A program made the position numbers and the translations under genes. Below are positions 23,405-34,540 of a DNA stretch of 64,000 nt, in pieces. This stretch comes from Aquarana catesbeiana (lineage: Eukaryota > Chordata > Amphibia > Anura > Ranidae): the NCBI RefSeq assembly GCF_042186555.1, contig NC_133324.1, forward strand, positions 130,812,022 through 130,876,021. The letters are read 5' to 3'. The notes under the pieces are model-generated. The model was not told the DNA's origin and made no database searches. It saw only the letters and a list, made by a program, of their open reading frames with translations. Numbering within the stretch: position 1 is the stretch's first letter; each line of letters opens with the position of its first letter.

Positions 23405-23515
23405 CTGATAGTCCATACAGGGACCACCTGAAAGTCCTTGTATAAGAGGACTCACCTGACAGTCCTTGTATGAGAGGGACCCGCCTGACAGTCCTTGTAT
23501 GAGAGAGACTTGGAT
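23405..23515 (+). repeat. Short minisatellite, about 3 units of 30 bp
   Basis: Three units of the form TGACAGTCCTTGTATGAGAG with a variable CC-rich tail. The same unit reappears at 26845-26955, on the other side of the C-tract array. Confidence 0.8.
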
Positions 23516-23728
23516 TGCAAAAACCTCCCAAAGTGAAATTTACTGACACAGCACAATTATCTGACAGTTTGAAGCGTTCTCCAGAATGAGTTTTCAGTGC
23601 AAATATTAATATTTAAGCCACAAACATGGAACTAATGTGATTAGTAATGTGCTTTGGCCATAACAAAAGGCACTCCTCCTATTTCTCCATTTATATGAAG
23701 GGCAGAGTAATAGAACTCGGCACAGAGT

Positions 23729-25488
23729 CCCCCTGACATCAGAGTCTGCAGGGTTCCTCCCCCCCCCCTGACATCAGAGTCTGCAGGGTTCCTCCCCCCC
23801 CCCCCCCGACATCAGAGTCTGCAGGGTTCCTCCCCCCCCCCCCCCGACATCAGAGTCTGCAGGGTTCCTCCCCCCCCCCCCTGACATCAGAGTCTGCAGG
23901 GTTCCTCCCCCCCCGACATCAGAGTCTGCAGGGTTCCCCCCCCCGACATCAGAGTCTGCAGGGTCCCCCCCCCCCCCGACATCAGAGTCTGCAGGGTTCC
24001 CCCCCCCCCCGACATCAGAGTCTGCAGGGTTCCTCCCCCCCCCGACATCAGAGTCTGCAGGGTTCCTCCCCCCCCCGACATCAGAGTCTGCAGGGTTCCT
24101 CCCCCCCCGACATCAGAGTCTGCAGGGCTCCTCCCCCCCCGACATCAGAGTCTGCAGGGTTCCTCCCCCCCCCCGACATCAGAGTCTGCAGGGTTCCTCC
24201 CCCCCCCGACATCAGAGTCTGCAGGGTTCCTCCCCCCCCCGACATCAGAGTCTGCAGGGTTCCTCCCCCCCCCGACATCAGAGTCTGCAGGGTTCCTCCC
24301 CCCCCCGACATCAGAGTCTGCAGGGTTCCTCCCCCCCCCGACATCAGAGTCTGCAGGGTTCCTCCCCCCCCCGACATCAGAGTCTGCAGGGTTCCTCCCC
24401 CCCCCGACATCAGAGTCTGCAGGGTTCCTCCCCCCCCCCCGACATCAGAGTCTGCAGGGTTCCTCCCCCCCGACATCAGAGTCTGCAGGGTTCCTCCCCC
24501 CCCCCCCGACATCAGAGTCTGCAGGGTTCCTCCCCCCCCCCCCGACATCAGAGTCTGCAGGGTTCCTCCCCCCCCCCCCCGACATCAGAGTCTGCAGGGT
24601 CCCCCCCCCCCCCGACATCAGAGTCTGCAGGGTTCCTCCCCCCCCCCGACATCAGAGTCTGCAGGGTTCCTCCCCCCCCCCCGACATCAGAGTCTGCAGG
24701 ATTCCTCCCCCCCCCGACATCAGAGTCTGCAGGGTTCCTCCTCCCCCCCCCCCCCCCCCGACATCAGAGTCTGCAGGGTTCCTCCCCCCCCCGACATCAG
24801 AGTCTGCAGGATTCCTCCCCCCCCCGACATCAGAGTCTGCAGGGTTCCTCCCCCCCCCGACATCAGAGTCTGCAGGGTTCCTCCCCCCCCCGACATCAGA
24901 GTCTGCAGGGTTCCTCCCCCCCCCCGACATCAGAGTCTGCAGGGTTCCTCCCCCCCCCCCCGACATCAGAGTCTGCAGGGTTCCTCCCCCCCCCCCCGAC
25001 ATCAGAGTCTGCAGGGTTCCTCCCCCCCCCCCCGACATCAGAGTCTGCAGGGTTCCTCCCCCCCCCCCGACATCAGAGTCTGCAGGGTTCCTCCCCCCCC
25101 CCCCGACATCAGAGTCTGCAGGGTTCCTCCCCCCCCCCGACATCAGAGTCTGCAGGGTTCCTCCCCCCCCCCGACATCAGAGTCTGCAGGGTTCCTCCCC
25201 CCCCCCCCGACATCAGAGTCTGCAGGGTTCCTCCCCCCCCCCCCCCGACATCAGAGTCTGCAGGGTTCCTCCCCCCCCCCCCCGACATCAGAGTCTGCAG
25301 GGTTCCTCCCCCCCCCCCCGACATCAGAGTCTGCAGGGTTCCCCCCCCCCTGACATCAGAGTCTGCAGGGTTCCTCCCCCCCCCCCTGACATCAGAGTCT
25401 GCAGGGTGGGTTCCTCCTCCCCCCCCCCCCCCGACATCAGAGTCTGCAGGGTTCCTCCCCCCCCCGACATCAGAGTCTGCAGGGATCC
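23729..25488 (+). repeat. C-tract minisatellite, about 51 units
   Basis: The core GACATCAGAGTCTGCAGGG recurs about 51 times, followed by TTCCT and a run of 7-18 C. Unit length is about 31-42 bp, varying almost only in the C run. It lies in the presumed TBCA intron 1, starting about 410 bp after exon 1. Regular C runs make G-quadruplex (minus strand) and i-motif (plus strand) formation plausible. The C-run lengths may include sequencing error. Confidence 0.95.
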
Positions 25489-26239
25489 CCTGTACAGTGT
25501 AAGGGTGAGCTATGGGACTCTGATGTAGGAGGGAATGCTGCAGACTTTGGTGTATAGGGGAACTCTGATGTAAGGTGGTCTCTGGTCACCAGAGCCCCCC
25601 TTACTCCAGAGCCTGCAGAGTCCCCCATTACATCCTACTTACATGGGGGTCTGCAGCAATACTTTAAGGTAAGGGAGGGGGTGAAGCTGGAGCTGCCTGT
25701 CACTGCCCCCCCTCCATTGCTGGCTCGGGTGCAGGGTAGTCAGGCACGGTCCTCCAGGCGGCTCCCCTCGTTACCACCTCTGTCCATTTCTCCAAGTTCT
25801 CCACCAAAGTCCACCAGTGAGTGACACAGTCCCTGACGGGCAGCAGCCCAGTAATTCATAAAAGGCGCCATGATGTCACCATATGCCCGCCCCACATCTG
25901 AGCCTCCCCGAGTCCAGCTGGCTTCAGGAAACTGTGCAGTTCCAAAGTTGACCCGCGACCATATGTTTACCAGGCAGTCGCTGTCCGTAATGGACAATCA
26001 GGCCTCATGTACACTGCTGCTGGTAAACGGATGTTTAGGAGCAGTTGGGTGTTTTTTCAGCAGCCCCTGAACTCTCCTCCTATCTTATCAGTACATGTAC
26101 ACAGGGTCCTTTTTAGGCAGATGAGTTTAGAAGCATTTTTTGGAAAGCAAAAAAATGCGTTCAGGACGAAAGTTCAGATGCATTTGAAATACCAAATGCC
26201 TGTAACAGCTTGTAAACGCGGTAATTTGCGTATTGTTTA
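25489..26239. other. No gene recognised
   Basis: The left part (25500-25640) has degenerate matches to the minisatellite core (TCTGATGTA, GTCTGCAG). An 85-codon minus-strand frame (25997-25740) matches nothing I recognise and has no splice context. Confidence 0.4.
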
Positions 26240-26626
26240 GACCCCTTTCACACTGAGGCGTTTTTTAGGTGCTTTTGGGCTAAAAATAGTTCCTGTAAAG
26301 CAGCTCCCCTGCAGTCCCAGTGTGATATCCTGAGTGCTTTCACACTGAGGCGATGCGCTGGCAGGACGTTAAAAAAAATCCTGCAAGCAGCATCTTTGGA
26401 GCGGTGTACACACCTGTCCTAAAGTGCCCCTGCCCATTGAAATGAATGGGCAGCGCCAGCAAAGCGCCGCTGTAGTGACGCTTTGGGAGGCGTTTCAACC
26501 CTTTTTTGGCCACTAGCAGTAGTAAAAAGCGCCACGCTAGCGGCCGAAAACCTCCGCAAAAATGAGGGTAAAGCCGCTAAATATAGTGGCGCTTTACCGC
26601 AGATGCCCCAGTGTGAAAGCAGCCTT
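26240..26626. mobile_element. MITE with CCCTTTCACACTG termini, copy 2
   Basis: Ends GACCCCTTTCACACTGAGG and CCAGTGTGAAAGCAGCCTT. The interior matches copy 1, including GCGATGCGCTGGCAGGACG and the CATTGAAAT block. Confidence 0.78.
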
Positions 26627-26844
26627 GCAGACGTTTTTTAATTTTTGACTATTTGAAGGAAGAAAAAAAAACGCTTCTAAACGCAAACGCGGCAAAACGG
26701 ACATTTTTAAAAGTCTTTCAAGTTAAATCGCTCAGTAGAGGTTGTAAAACGTCCCGTGTACATTAAGCCTTACGAACAGATTGTAAATCAGCTGATTTTT
26801 ACAAACGGTCCCTAAATTTATAGATGGTCAGCAATCTTGAGGGG

Positions 26845-26955
26845 GACCTGTCTGAAAGTCCTTTTATAGGAGGGACCGTCTGATAGTCCTTGTATGAGAG
26901 GGATTCGCCTGATAGTCCTGTATAAGAGGAACCCGTCTGACAGTCCTGCCTGACA
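26845..26955 (+). repeat. Second array of the 30-bp minisatellite
   Basis: Four to five diverged units with TGATAGTCCTTGTATGAGAG, the same unit as 23405-23515. Confidence 0.75.
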
Positions 26956-26974
26956 CCACTAGACCTCTGAAGGT

Positions 26975-27680
26975 ATGCTGTGGTATCTGGCACCAAGCTG
27001 TTAGTAGCAGATCCTATGTGTCCTGTAAGTTGTGGAGTGGGACCTCCATGGATCAGACTTGTTTATCCAGCATATCCCACAGATGTTCAATTGGGTTGAG
27101 ATCTGGAGAATTTGGAGGTCACAAACGTTTCAAAATTGTTGTGTTCCTCAGACCATTCTTGAATTCATCAAACCAGGCCACCTTCTTCCATTGAACTGTG
27201 GTCCAGTTCTGATGCTCATGTGCCCAATGTAGGCGCTTTTGTTTGTGGACATGGGTGGCATGCTGATCAGTGTGTGTCTACACAACCCCATTGCAACAAA
27301 CTGCCATGCATTGTGTGTTCTGACACCTTTCTATGGGATCTAGCATTAACTTTTTCAGCAATCTGAGCTATCGTAGCTCTTCTGTTGGATCGGTCTACAT
27401 GGGCCAGCCTTCATTCTCCATGTTCATCAATGAGCCTTGGCCACCCATGACCCTGTCACTGGTTTTCCTTCTTTTGGTAGGTCCACAGCACTGCAGACCA
27501 GGAACATCCCACAAGAAATGCAGTTTCAGAGTAGCTCTGACCCAGTCAGCCAGCCAGTACAATTTTTGGCCCTTGTAAAAGTCGCTCATATACTTACACT
27601 TGCCTACTTTCAACACATCAGCTTCAGGGACAACATAACTACACAGACCTGTACGAGGGGGACTTTCACCCGGCACAGCC
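26975..27680 (-). pseudogene. Tc1/mariner-like transposase remnant C, internally deleted
   Basis: On the minus strand the right end (about 27640) encodes the N-terminal helix-turn-helix region and the left end encodes SPDLNPIEHLW-type sequence followed by the C-terminal CQIPQ block. Around 27150-27170 two distant parts of the gene are joined, so the central catalytic region (several hundred bases) is missing. Terminal repeats were not identified. It belongs to another Tc1/mariner lineage than elements A, B and D. Confidence 0.7.
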
Positions 27681-27699
27681 CTGTGACTTCATAACATGA

Positions 27700-28112
27700 C
27701 ATGCACAGGCCTTGGTTTTCTGATTAAATTGCATGTTATCCTGTTGAGTGATGATGTACAGCAGAACTCCTTCATTCAATGTGGCAAAAGTAAAATAAAA
27801 AGGACCAATTAAAAAAAAAAAAAAAAAAAATGTCCCCGGATTTCATTTTAAAAATCTGGTCACCTTACTACACAGGGCTCTCTTTGGTAACCTCCGGAGC
27901 TGATCATCAATCCGTGGCTGTCAGCCACTGATTGGTTGATGCTGCAGCCAATTTCAGCACAGCTGGAGGAGCGGGGGCGCGCTCTCTACCTCGGCACGTG
28001 GAACACGTACCAGCTTTATATTTCAATGACAAAACCCCTTCTCTTACGTAGCCCCGATGTGTAAGCAGCAGAATTAAAGTTTTTATTTTTTGTTTATTTT
28101 TATATGTAATTA
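27700..28112. other. No gene seen
   Basis: Contains an A run at 27811-27830 followed by a CCCCGGATTTCATTTT segment. Nothing codes. Confidence 0.4.
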
Positions 28113-28790
28113 TACCTCTTGCCTACCATGCACTTTCACCTCCTTCCTACCCTGGCCAATTTTTGGCTTTCAGCGTGGTCATGCAACACTATCCAAACAA
28201 AATTTTTATTTTTTTTGAGACAGAGCTTTCTTTTGGTGGTGTTTAATCACCACTTGGGTTTTTATTTTTTGCTAAACAAACAAAAAAAGGCAAACTTTTA
28301 AAAATTATATTTTTCTTAATTTTCTGTTAGAAATTTTTGCAAATTAGTCATTTTTCTTCACTGATTTGTACTGATGGGCAGCACTGATTATCAGTGTAAA
28401 TGTGTCAGAATTACCAGTTACAGGCTCTCCTTCCCTCATGCTGTGACATTGAATGAGGAAAGCACTGCCGATAACTGTCAAGTCTGTTTGCAATGTGATT
28501 GAACACAGCTGATCACATAGTAAAGGGCTGCTGTGATTGGCCCTTTACATCGATCTGTGATCAGCTGTGTCGAAAGCATCACAGAGCGTGCGCAGGGGCC
28601 TGGGTTCTGGAAGGAGGTCAATAGACGCCCTCCCAGAGCTAACCAGCTGACCAGCGCCCAGAACTGCATGATCATGGCATCAGGCAATAGGAATTGCTCA
28701 CGCCTGGGAATGGGCTGACAAAAGCCCAGGCGCCAGGACGCGCCTGGGATTAGTCAAACCCTGATATAAAGATTAGTAATCTGCAATATA
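28113..28790 (+). repeat. TTAA family A-like fragment with empty insertion site
   Basis: Family A order without its TTAA start. GGTGGTGTTTAATCACCAC at 28233-28251 is the undisturbed counterpart of the site that is filled at 58870. Confidence 0.6.
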
Positions 28791-29392
28791 TTTTTGTTCT
28801 TGTGTTTACATACAGTGCCTTGAAAAATTATTCATACCCCTTGATATTTTCCACATTTTGTCATGTTACAACCAAAAACGTAAATGTATTTTATTTATGT
28901 GCTAGACCAATACAAAGTGGCACATAATTGTGAAGTGGAAGGAAAATGATAAATGGTTTTCCACATTTTTTACAAATATCTGAAAATTGTTCCGTGCATT
29001 TGTATTCCCCCCTTACTCTAATACCCCTAACTAAAATCTACTTGAACCAATTGCCTTCAGAAGTCACCTAATTGGTAAATAGAGTCCACCTGTGTGTGTT
29101 TTAATCTCAGTATATAATACAGCTGTTCTGTGAAGCCCTTAGAGGTTTGTTAGAGAACCTTAGTGAACAAACAGCATCATGAAGGCCAAGGAACACACCA
29201 GACAGGTCAGGGATACAGTTGTGGAGAAGTTTAAAGCAGGGTTAGGTTATTAAAAAAAAATATCCCAAGCTTTGAACATCTCATGGAGTATGGCACAACT
29301 GCAAACCAACCAAGACATGGCCGTCCACCTAAACTGACAGGCCGGGCAAGGAGAGCATTCATCAGAGAAGCAACCAAGAGGCCCATGGTAAC

Positions 29393-30110
29393 TAGTGATG
29401 CACTGAAATTTCGGCCGCCGAAAATTATCGGCTGAAAACTGTTTTTTCCATTTGGCCTATAGCAAAAAACAGCCGATACCGAATGGGGCGGGGTCCACCC
29501 TGGGTGCCGCCCATTGCGGGAGTGTCACCCTGGCATGCCCCAGTCCTCCACTCCCTCCTCCTCGCCGCAATCTCCGCAAGTCACGGAGCTGAATTTGTCC
29601 GGGCCGTAGTAACTTCTGTGATAGACGGGACATTGAATCAGTGTGACGTGATCACAGGAGAGGGGACATTGTTACTGTGGCCCTGTCATTTCAAACCCTG
29701 CTCCATGACACAGAGATCGCCCCTCTGATCCAGGCACTGGTGAGGCTGCTGGGCACAGGCAGACTGCATATGACAGGCCCTGGTGAGGCTGCATTGATCT
29801 CTTGTATCATGTCTGCAGTCTCTTATCTGCTAGAGGTGCATCAAATGGAAATTATGCTAATACTATTAGCAATGTGTTTAAGTAAGAGATTGCAGACATG
29901 ATACAAGAGATGGTTAGAGACTGCATTTTTCTTGACCCTTCTTGCACTAAAGGTGCAAGTAATGGCAAACAATAAATTCATATTAATGTAAATTTGATAT
30001 TAAAAAAAAAGTTGAATTCAATACAATTATATATAAAAATAATATAAATATTTTTTAAAAAACTGTCATTTTCATTTTGGGTACCAAAATTTCCATTCGG
30101 TGCACCCCTA
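29393..30110. mobile_element. hAT-type MITE, 718 bp, inside Tc1 D
   Basis: Ends TAGTGATGCACTGAAATTT and CATTCGGTGCACCCCTA are imperfect inverted repeats. The exact 8-bp duplication ATGGTAAC (29385-29392 and 30111-30118) brackets it. No transposase. Confidence 0.9.
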
Positions 30111-30175
30111 ATGGTAACTCTGGAGGAGCAGCAGAGATCCACAGCTCAGGTGGGAGAATCTAGCCACAAGAAAAC

Positions 30176-31028
30176 AATTAGTAGGGTTGCCACACCTGTA
30201 TGGGATTCAACCGGACAGTCCGGGTTCTGAATCATCTGTCCGGTTTTCAGACTGCCTGAAACACGGACAGACCATTCCGGCAGAGGGGGAGCTTCATTAG
30301 CATACTTGCCACTGTGGAGACAGTCACAGTGGCAGTGTCGTTGCTTCTCAGTAAATACACACACACTGTTCTGGTATGTGTGTGTTGGGAATCTGAAGCT
30401 CCTTTCTGTCTTACCCCCCCCCCCCCCCCCCCCCCCCAGGCTCCTGCAGTCTCTGTTATCTCTAACCCCCCTCGCCAATCACTATGGAGCTGAGGATATC
30501 ACTGTAGCTGATCCTGTCGGGCTGGCCGCTGCTCACTAGGAGGTGAGCTGACTTTTTTTTTTTTTTCCTTTTTTTTTTTTTTTTTTTTAGTAAGGAAAGT
30601 TTCCTAGGGTGCAAAGTTCCAGGAGGATTTCTTTTGCATTGCAGAGTTAAGATAAGCAGAATCTGAAGAGACAAGTGAGTGTGGGGGAAGGGGAGTCTGC
30701 AGCTAGATGATCTACAGCCCAGCCAACTCACAGTATCTCCCTAGCAGCACACTTATCTATGTATACAAACTTCCTCCATCCTCTGTCCAGATTGTGTGAA
30801 GTACTTTATAACCATTCACTTAACCCTGTGTGTATGTGGTGAGTTTACACCTCTGATTGTCCAGACTCAGAGCCTGTATAACACAGGGTTACATGAATGG
30901 TCATCAGTTACCTTCACATCATCTGGACATACAGAGTGCTAGGGGGTAGCGTCTTATAACAGATTGTTTTCATTGAGTAGTATTGTTGTATATTTTAGTA
31001 AATAACCACAATAGCTTTTTTTTTTTTT
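30176..31028. repeat. Unclassified insert inside Tc1 D
   Basis: Begins AGTAGGGTTGCCACACC right after Tc1 sequence. It has a C run at 30414-30437 and T runs at 30554-30589. Partial self-complementarity is seen (ACCCTGTGTGTATGT and ATAACACAGGGTTAC). It ends where the second hAT element starts. No gene. Confidence 0.5.
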
Positions 31029-31146
31029 TAGGGATGCACCGAATGGGTTTTTTGGTGCCAAAACCGATACCGAAAATCTTCCTTGATCCCGAAACAACAC
31101 CGATACCGAAAGTGACTGTTTTTAAAAATATTTTCATACAGGAGAA

Positions 31147-31790
31147 GGTCAGCGACTGGGGACATGGTACAGGAGATGGTCAGAGACGGTACAGGAGATG
31201 GTCAGAGACTGAGGACATGGTACAGGAGATGGTCAGAGACTGAGGACATGGTACAGGTGATGGTCAGAGACTGAGGACATGGTACAGGAGATGGTCAGAG
31301 ACTGGGGACATGGTACAGGAGATGGTCAGAGACTGGGGACATGGTACAGGAGATGGTCAGAGACTGGGGACATGGTACAGGAGATGGTCAGAGACTGGGG
31401 ACATGGTACAGGAGATGGTCAGAGACTGGGGACATGGTACAGGAGATGGTCAGAGACTGGGGACATGGTACAGGAGATGGTCAGAGACTGGGGACATGGT
31501 ACAGGAGATGGTCAGAGACTGGGGACATGGTACAGGAGATGGTCAGAGACTGGGGACATGGTACAGGAGATGGTCAGAGACTGGGGACATGGTACAGGAG
31601 ATGGTCAGAGACTGGGGACATGGTACAGGAGATGGTCAGAGACTGGGGACATGGTACAGGAGATGGTCAGAGACTGGGGACATGGTACAGGAGATGGTCA
31701 GGGACTGGGGACATGGTACAGGAGATGGTCAGGGACTGGGGACATGGTACAGGAGATGGTCAGGGACTGGGGACTTGGTCAGAGACTGCC
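31147..31790 (+). repeat. 31-bp minisatellite, first array, about 20 units
   Basis: Unit GGTACAGGAGATGGTCAGAG plus ACTGGGGACAT, 31 bases, nearly identical throughout. Because 31 is one more than a multiple of three and the unit has no stop in any forward frame, all three frames are open here. Confidence 0.95.
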
Positions 31791-32089
31791 GACATGATAC
31801 AAGAGATCAATGCAGCCTCACCAGTGCCCGTCAGATGCAGCCTCACCAGTGTCTCCAGTAGGGCAGCCAATGAAGGGAGAGGAGAGCCGCAGCCTGTTTG
31901 ATTACAGCGCTGGGAACATCACAGCTTTCATTTCAATAGCTGTGTGTTCCCCGCTGCGCGCCGTCACATACAGACCCTCCCCCTTGTCCGGGGAACTTTG
32001 ATAGACAGATCACCTGGCCCAGGATTGGACCGAAACAACACCGATACCGAAAGTGACTGTTTTTAAAAATATTTTTATACAGGAGAAGG

Positions 32090-32770
32090 TCAGCGACTGG
32101 GGACATGGTACAGGAGATGGTCAGAGACGGTACAGGAGATGGTCAGAGACTGAGGACATGGTAAAGGAGATGGTCAGAGACTGAGGACATGGTACAGGAG
32201 ATGGTCAGAGACTGCAGACATACTACAGGAGATGGTCAGAGACTGAGGACATGGTACAGGAGATGGTCAGAGACTGCAGACATACTACAGGAGATGGTCA
32301 GAGACTGGGGACATGGTACAGGAGATGGTCAGAGACTGGGGACATGGTACATGAAATGGTCAGAGACTGGGGGCATGGTACGGGAGATGGTCAGAGACTG
32401 GGGACATGGTACGGGAGATGGTCAGAGACTGGGGACATGGTGCAGGAGATGGTCAGAGACTGAGGACATGGTACAGGAGATGGTCAGAGACTGCAGACAT
32501 ACTACAGGAGATGGTCAGAGACTGGGAACATGGTACAGGAGATGGTCAGAAACTGCAGACATACTACAGGAGATGGTCAGAGACTGGGGACATGGTACAG
32601 AAGATGGTCAGAGACTGGGGACATGGTACGGGAGATGGTCAGAGACTGGGGACATGGTGCAGGAGATGGTCAGGGACTGGGGACATGGTACAGGAGATGG
32701 TCAGGGACTGGGGACATGGTACAGGAGATGGTCAGGGACTGGGGACTTGGTCAGAGACTGCGGACATGAT
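32090..32770 (+). repeat. 31-bp minisatellite, second array, mixed variants
   Basis: The same unit as the first array, interspersed with a variant containing CTGCAGACATACTACAGGAG. It is more heterogeneous than the first array. Confidence 0.92.
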
Positions 32771-32846
32771 ACAAGAGATCAATGCAGCCTCACCAGTGTC
32801 CCCAGTAGGGCAGCCAGTGAAGGGAGAGGAGAGCCGCAGCCTGTTT

Positions 32847-33100
32847 GATTACAGCGCTGGGAACATCACAGCTTTCATTTCAATAGCTGTGTGTTCCCCG
32901 CTGCGCGCCGTCACATACAGACCCTCCCCCTTGTCCGGGGAACTTTGATAGACAGATCACCTGGCCCAGGATTGGACGGGTGATCTGTCTATCAAAGTGC
33001 CCGGACAAGGGGGAGGGGCTGTATGTGACGGCGCTCAGCGGGGAACACACAGCTATTGAAATGAAAGCTTTGATGTTCCCGGAGCTGTAATCAAAGCGTC
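32847..33100. repeat. Long inverted repeat in hAT element
   Basis: About 115-bp arms (GATTACAGCGCTGGGAAC... and its near complement ending GAGCTGTAATC) flank a spacer near 32960-32978. The left arm also occurs in the first 941-bp copy at about 31906. Confidence 0.85.
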
Positions 33101-33278
33101 GGCGGCTCTCCTGTTTCAATGATATATAGGAAGCCCCCCTAAAAGGCGGCACCAGGGGTGGGGGCGGAGCCCCTCCCCATTTTCGCCAGTGTCGGCAAAA
33201 ATTCTCTTTTTGCTTTTTGCCGAAAAGGGCCATTTTCGGCTGATATGTTTCGGTGGCCGAAATTTCGGTGCATCGCTA

Positions 33279-33734
33279 TTTTTTTTTTTTTTATTATAGA
33301 CATTACTATCTGACCATTTCTCAGCCCTCAACTCCGCCCAGCTTACATCACCCCCCCCCCCAGACCACTTCATACAGACATCACTCAGAGCTGCTTCCTA
33401 CCCCCCAGCTGAGGGACATCATTCCATGGTCACCCCATAGACACTGCAAGTAATCCCTCCTATACTGCCCCCCATCATACCCTCCGCACTAACCCCCGTC
33501 ATACCCTCCGCACTCCTCTCCCCTGCGTACTACCCCTGTCATACCCTCCGCACTCCTCTCCCGTACGTTCTGCCCCCGTCATACCCTCCAGAAATGTTAT
33601 TTAATCACAAAACTATATGTATAGACATAAAAAATTGCCGTGCCTTGCATTGTACAGAGGGTAATGAATTTAATGTACTACAAAAAAAAAAAAATTACCA
33701 TGCGCTGCTAAAGTGGCTTGAAGAAAAGATGGCA
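33279..33734. other. Unclassified C-rich sequence with short tandem units
   Basis: Between the second hAT element and the resumption of Tc1. 33465-33592 has three to four units with GTCATACCCTCCGCACT. No gene. Confidence 0.5.
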
Positions 33735-34121
33735 ACTCTAACTATTAGTCGTGTACTCCACAAATCTGGCCTTTATGAAAGAGTGGGTAGAAGAAATCCA
33801 TTGTTCAAAGAAAGCCGTAAGAAGTCCCGTTTGCAGTTTTGCAAGAAGCCATGTGGGGGACGCAGAAAACATGTGGAAGAAGTGCTCTGGTCAAATGAGA
33901 CCAAAATTAAACTTTTTGGCCTAAAAGCAAAACATTATGTGTGGCAGAAAACTAACACTGTACATCCCCCTGAACACACCGTCCTCACCGTGAAACATGG
34001 TGGTGGCAGCAGCATCCTGTTGTGGGGATGCTTTTCTTCTGCAGGGACAGGGAAGCTGGTCAGAGTTGATGGGAAGATTGATGGAGCCAAATATGGGGCA
34101 AACTTAGAAGAAAACCTGTTA

Positions 34122-34540
34122 TGCCCTGTACACACGGTCGGATTTTCCGATGGAATAAGTGTGATCGGATTGTATTGTCGGAAATTCCGATCGTGTGTGG
34201 GCTCCATTGGACTTTTTACGTCGGAATTTCTGACACACAAAGTTTGAGAGCAGGCTATAAAATTTTCCGACAACAAAATCCGATCGGTTAAACACAGATC
34301 CGACTCACAAAGTGCCACGCATGCTCGGAATAAATTAAGAGAGGAAAGCTATTGGCTACTGCCCCGTTTATAGTCCCGACGTACGTGTTTTACGTCACCA
34401 CGTTCAGAACGATCGGATTTTCCGACAACTTTGTGCTACCGTGTGTATGCAAGACAAGTTTGAGCCAACATCCTTTGGAAAAAAACGATGGATTTTGTTG
34501 TTGGAATGTCTGAACAATGTCCGACCGTGTGTACAGGGCA
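34122..34540. mobile_element. PIF/Harbinger-like MITE, 419 bp, copy 1
   Basis: Perfect terminal repeats TGCCCTGTACACACGGTCGG with 3-bp duplication TTA (34119-34121, 34541-34543), inserted in Tc1 D. TTA/TWA targets point to PIF/Harbinger. No coding frame. Confidence 0.85.

Larger units (their letters stand above)
31029..33278. mobile_element. hAT-type element, 2.25 kb, with internal duplication
   Basis: Ends TAGGGATGCACCGAATGGG and TTCGGTGCATCGCTA, inside T runs that would supply an 8-T duplication. Interior: a 941-bp tandem duplication (31090-32030, 32031-32970), each copy carrying a 31-bp minisatellite, then a long hairpin. No transposase frame. Confidence 0.82.

Noticed and set aside
22940..23549. 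Minus-strand frames of up to 171 codons over the TBCA promoter
   Set aside because: CpG-rich antisense of the promoter and exon 1; few stops are expected from base composition.
23887..25324. Gly-rich minus-strand frames over the C-tract array
   Set aside because: Translation of the repeat unit only; frames change with C-run length.
23729..25488. CRISPR array
   Set aside because: The regular core suggests repeat/spacer form, but the 'spacers' are C runs, there are no cas genes, and the DNA is vertebrate.
25740..25997. 85-codon minus-strand frame
   Set aside because: No recognisable family, no splice or promoter signals.
31279..32948. Long open frames of 170-220 codons across the 31-bp arrays
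   Set aside because: They are the periodic translation of a minisatellite in all frames, with no start context, domain or homologue I recognise.
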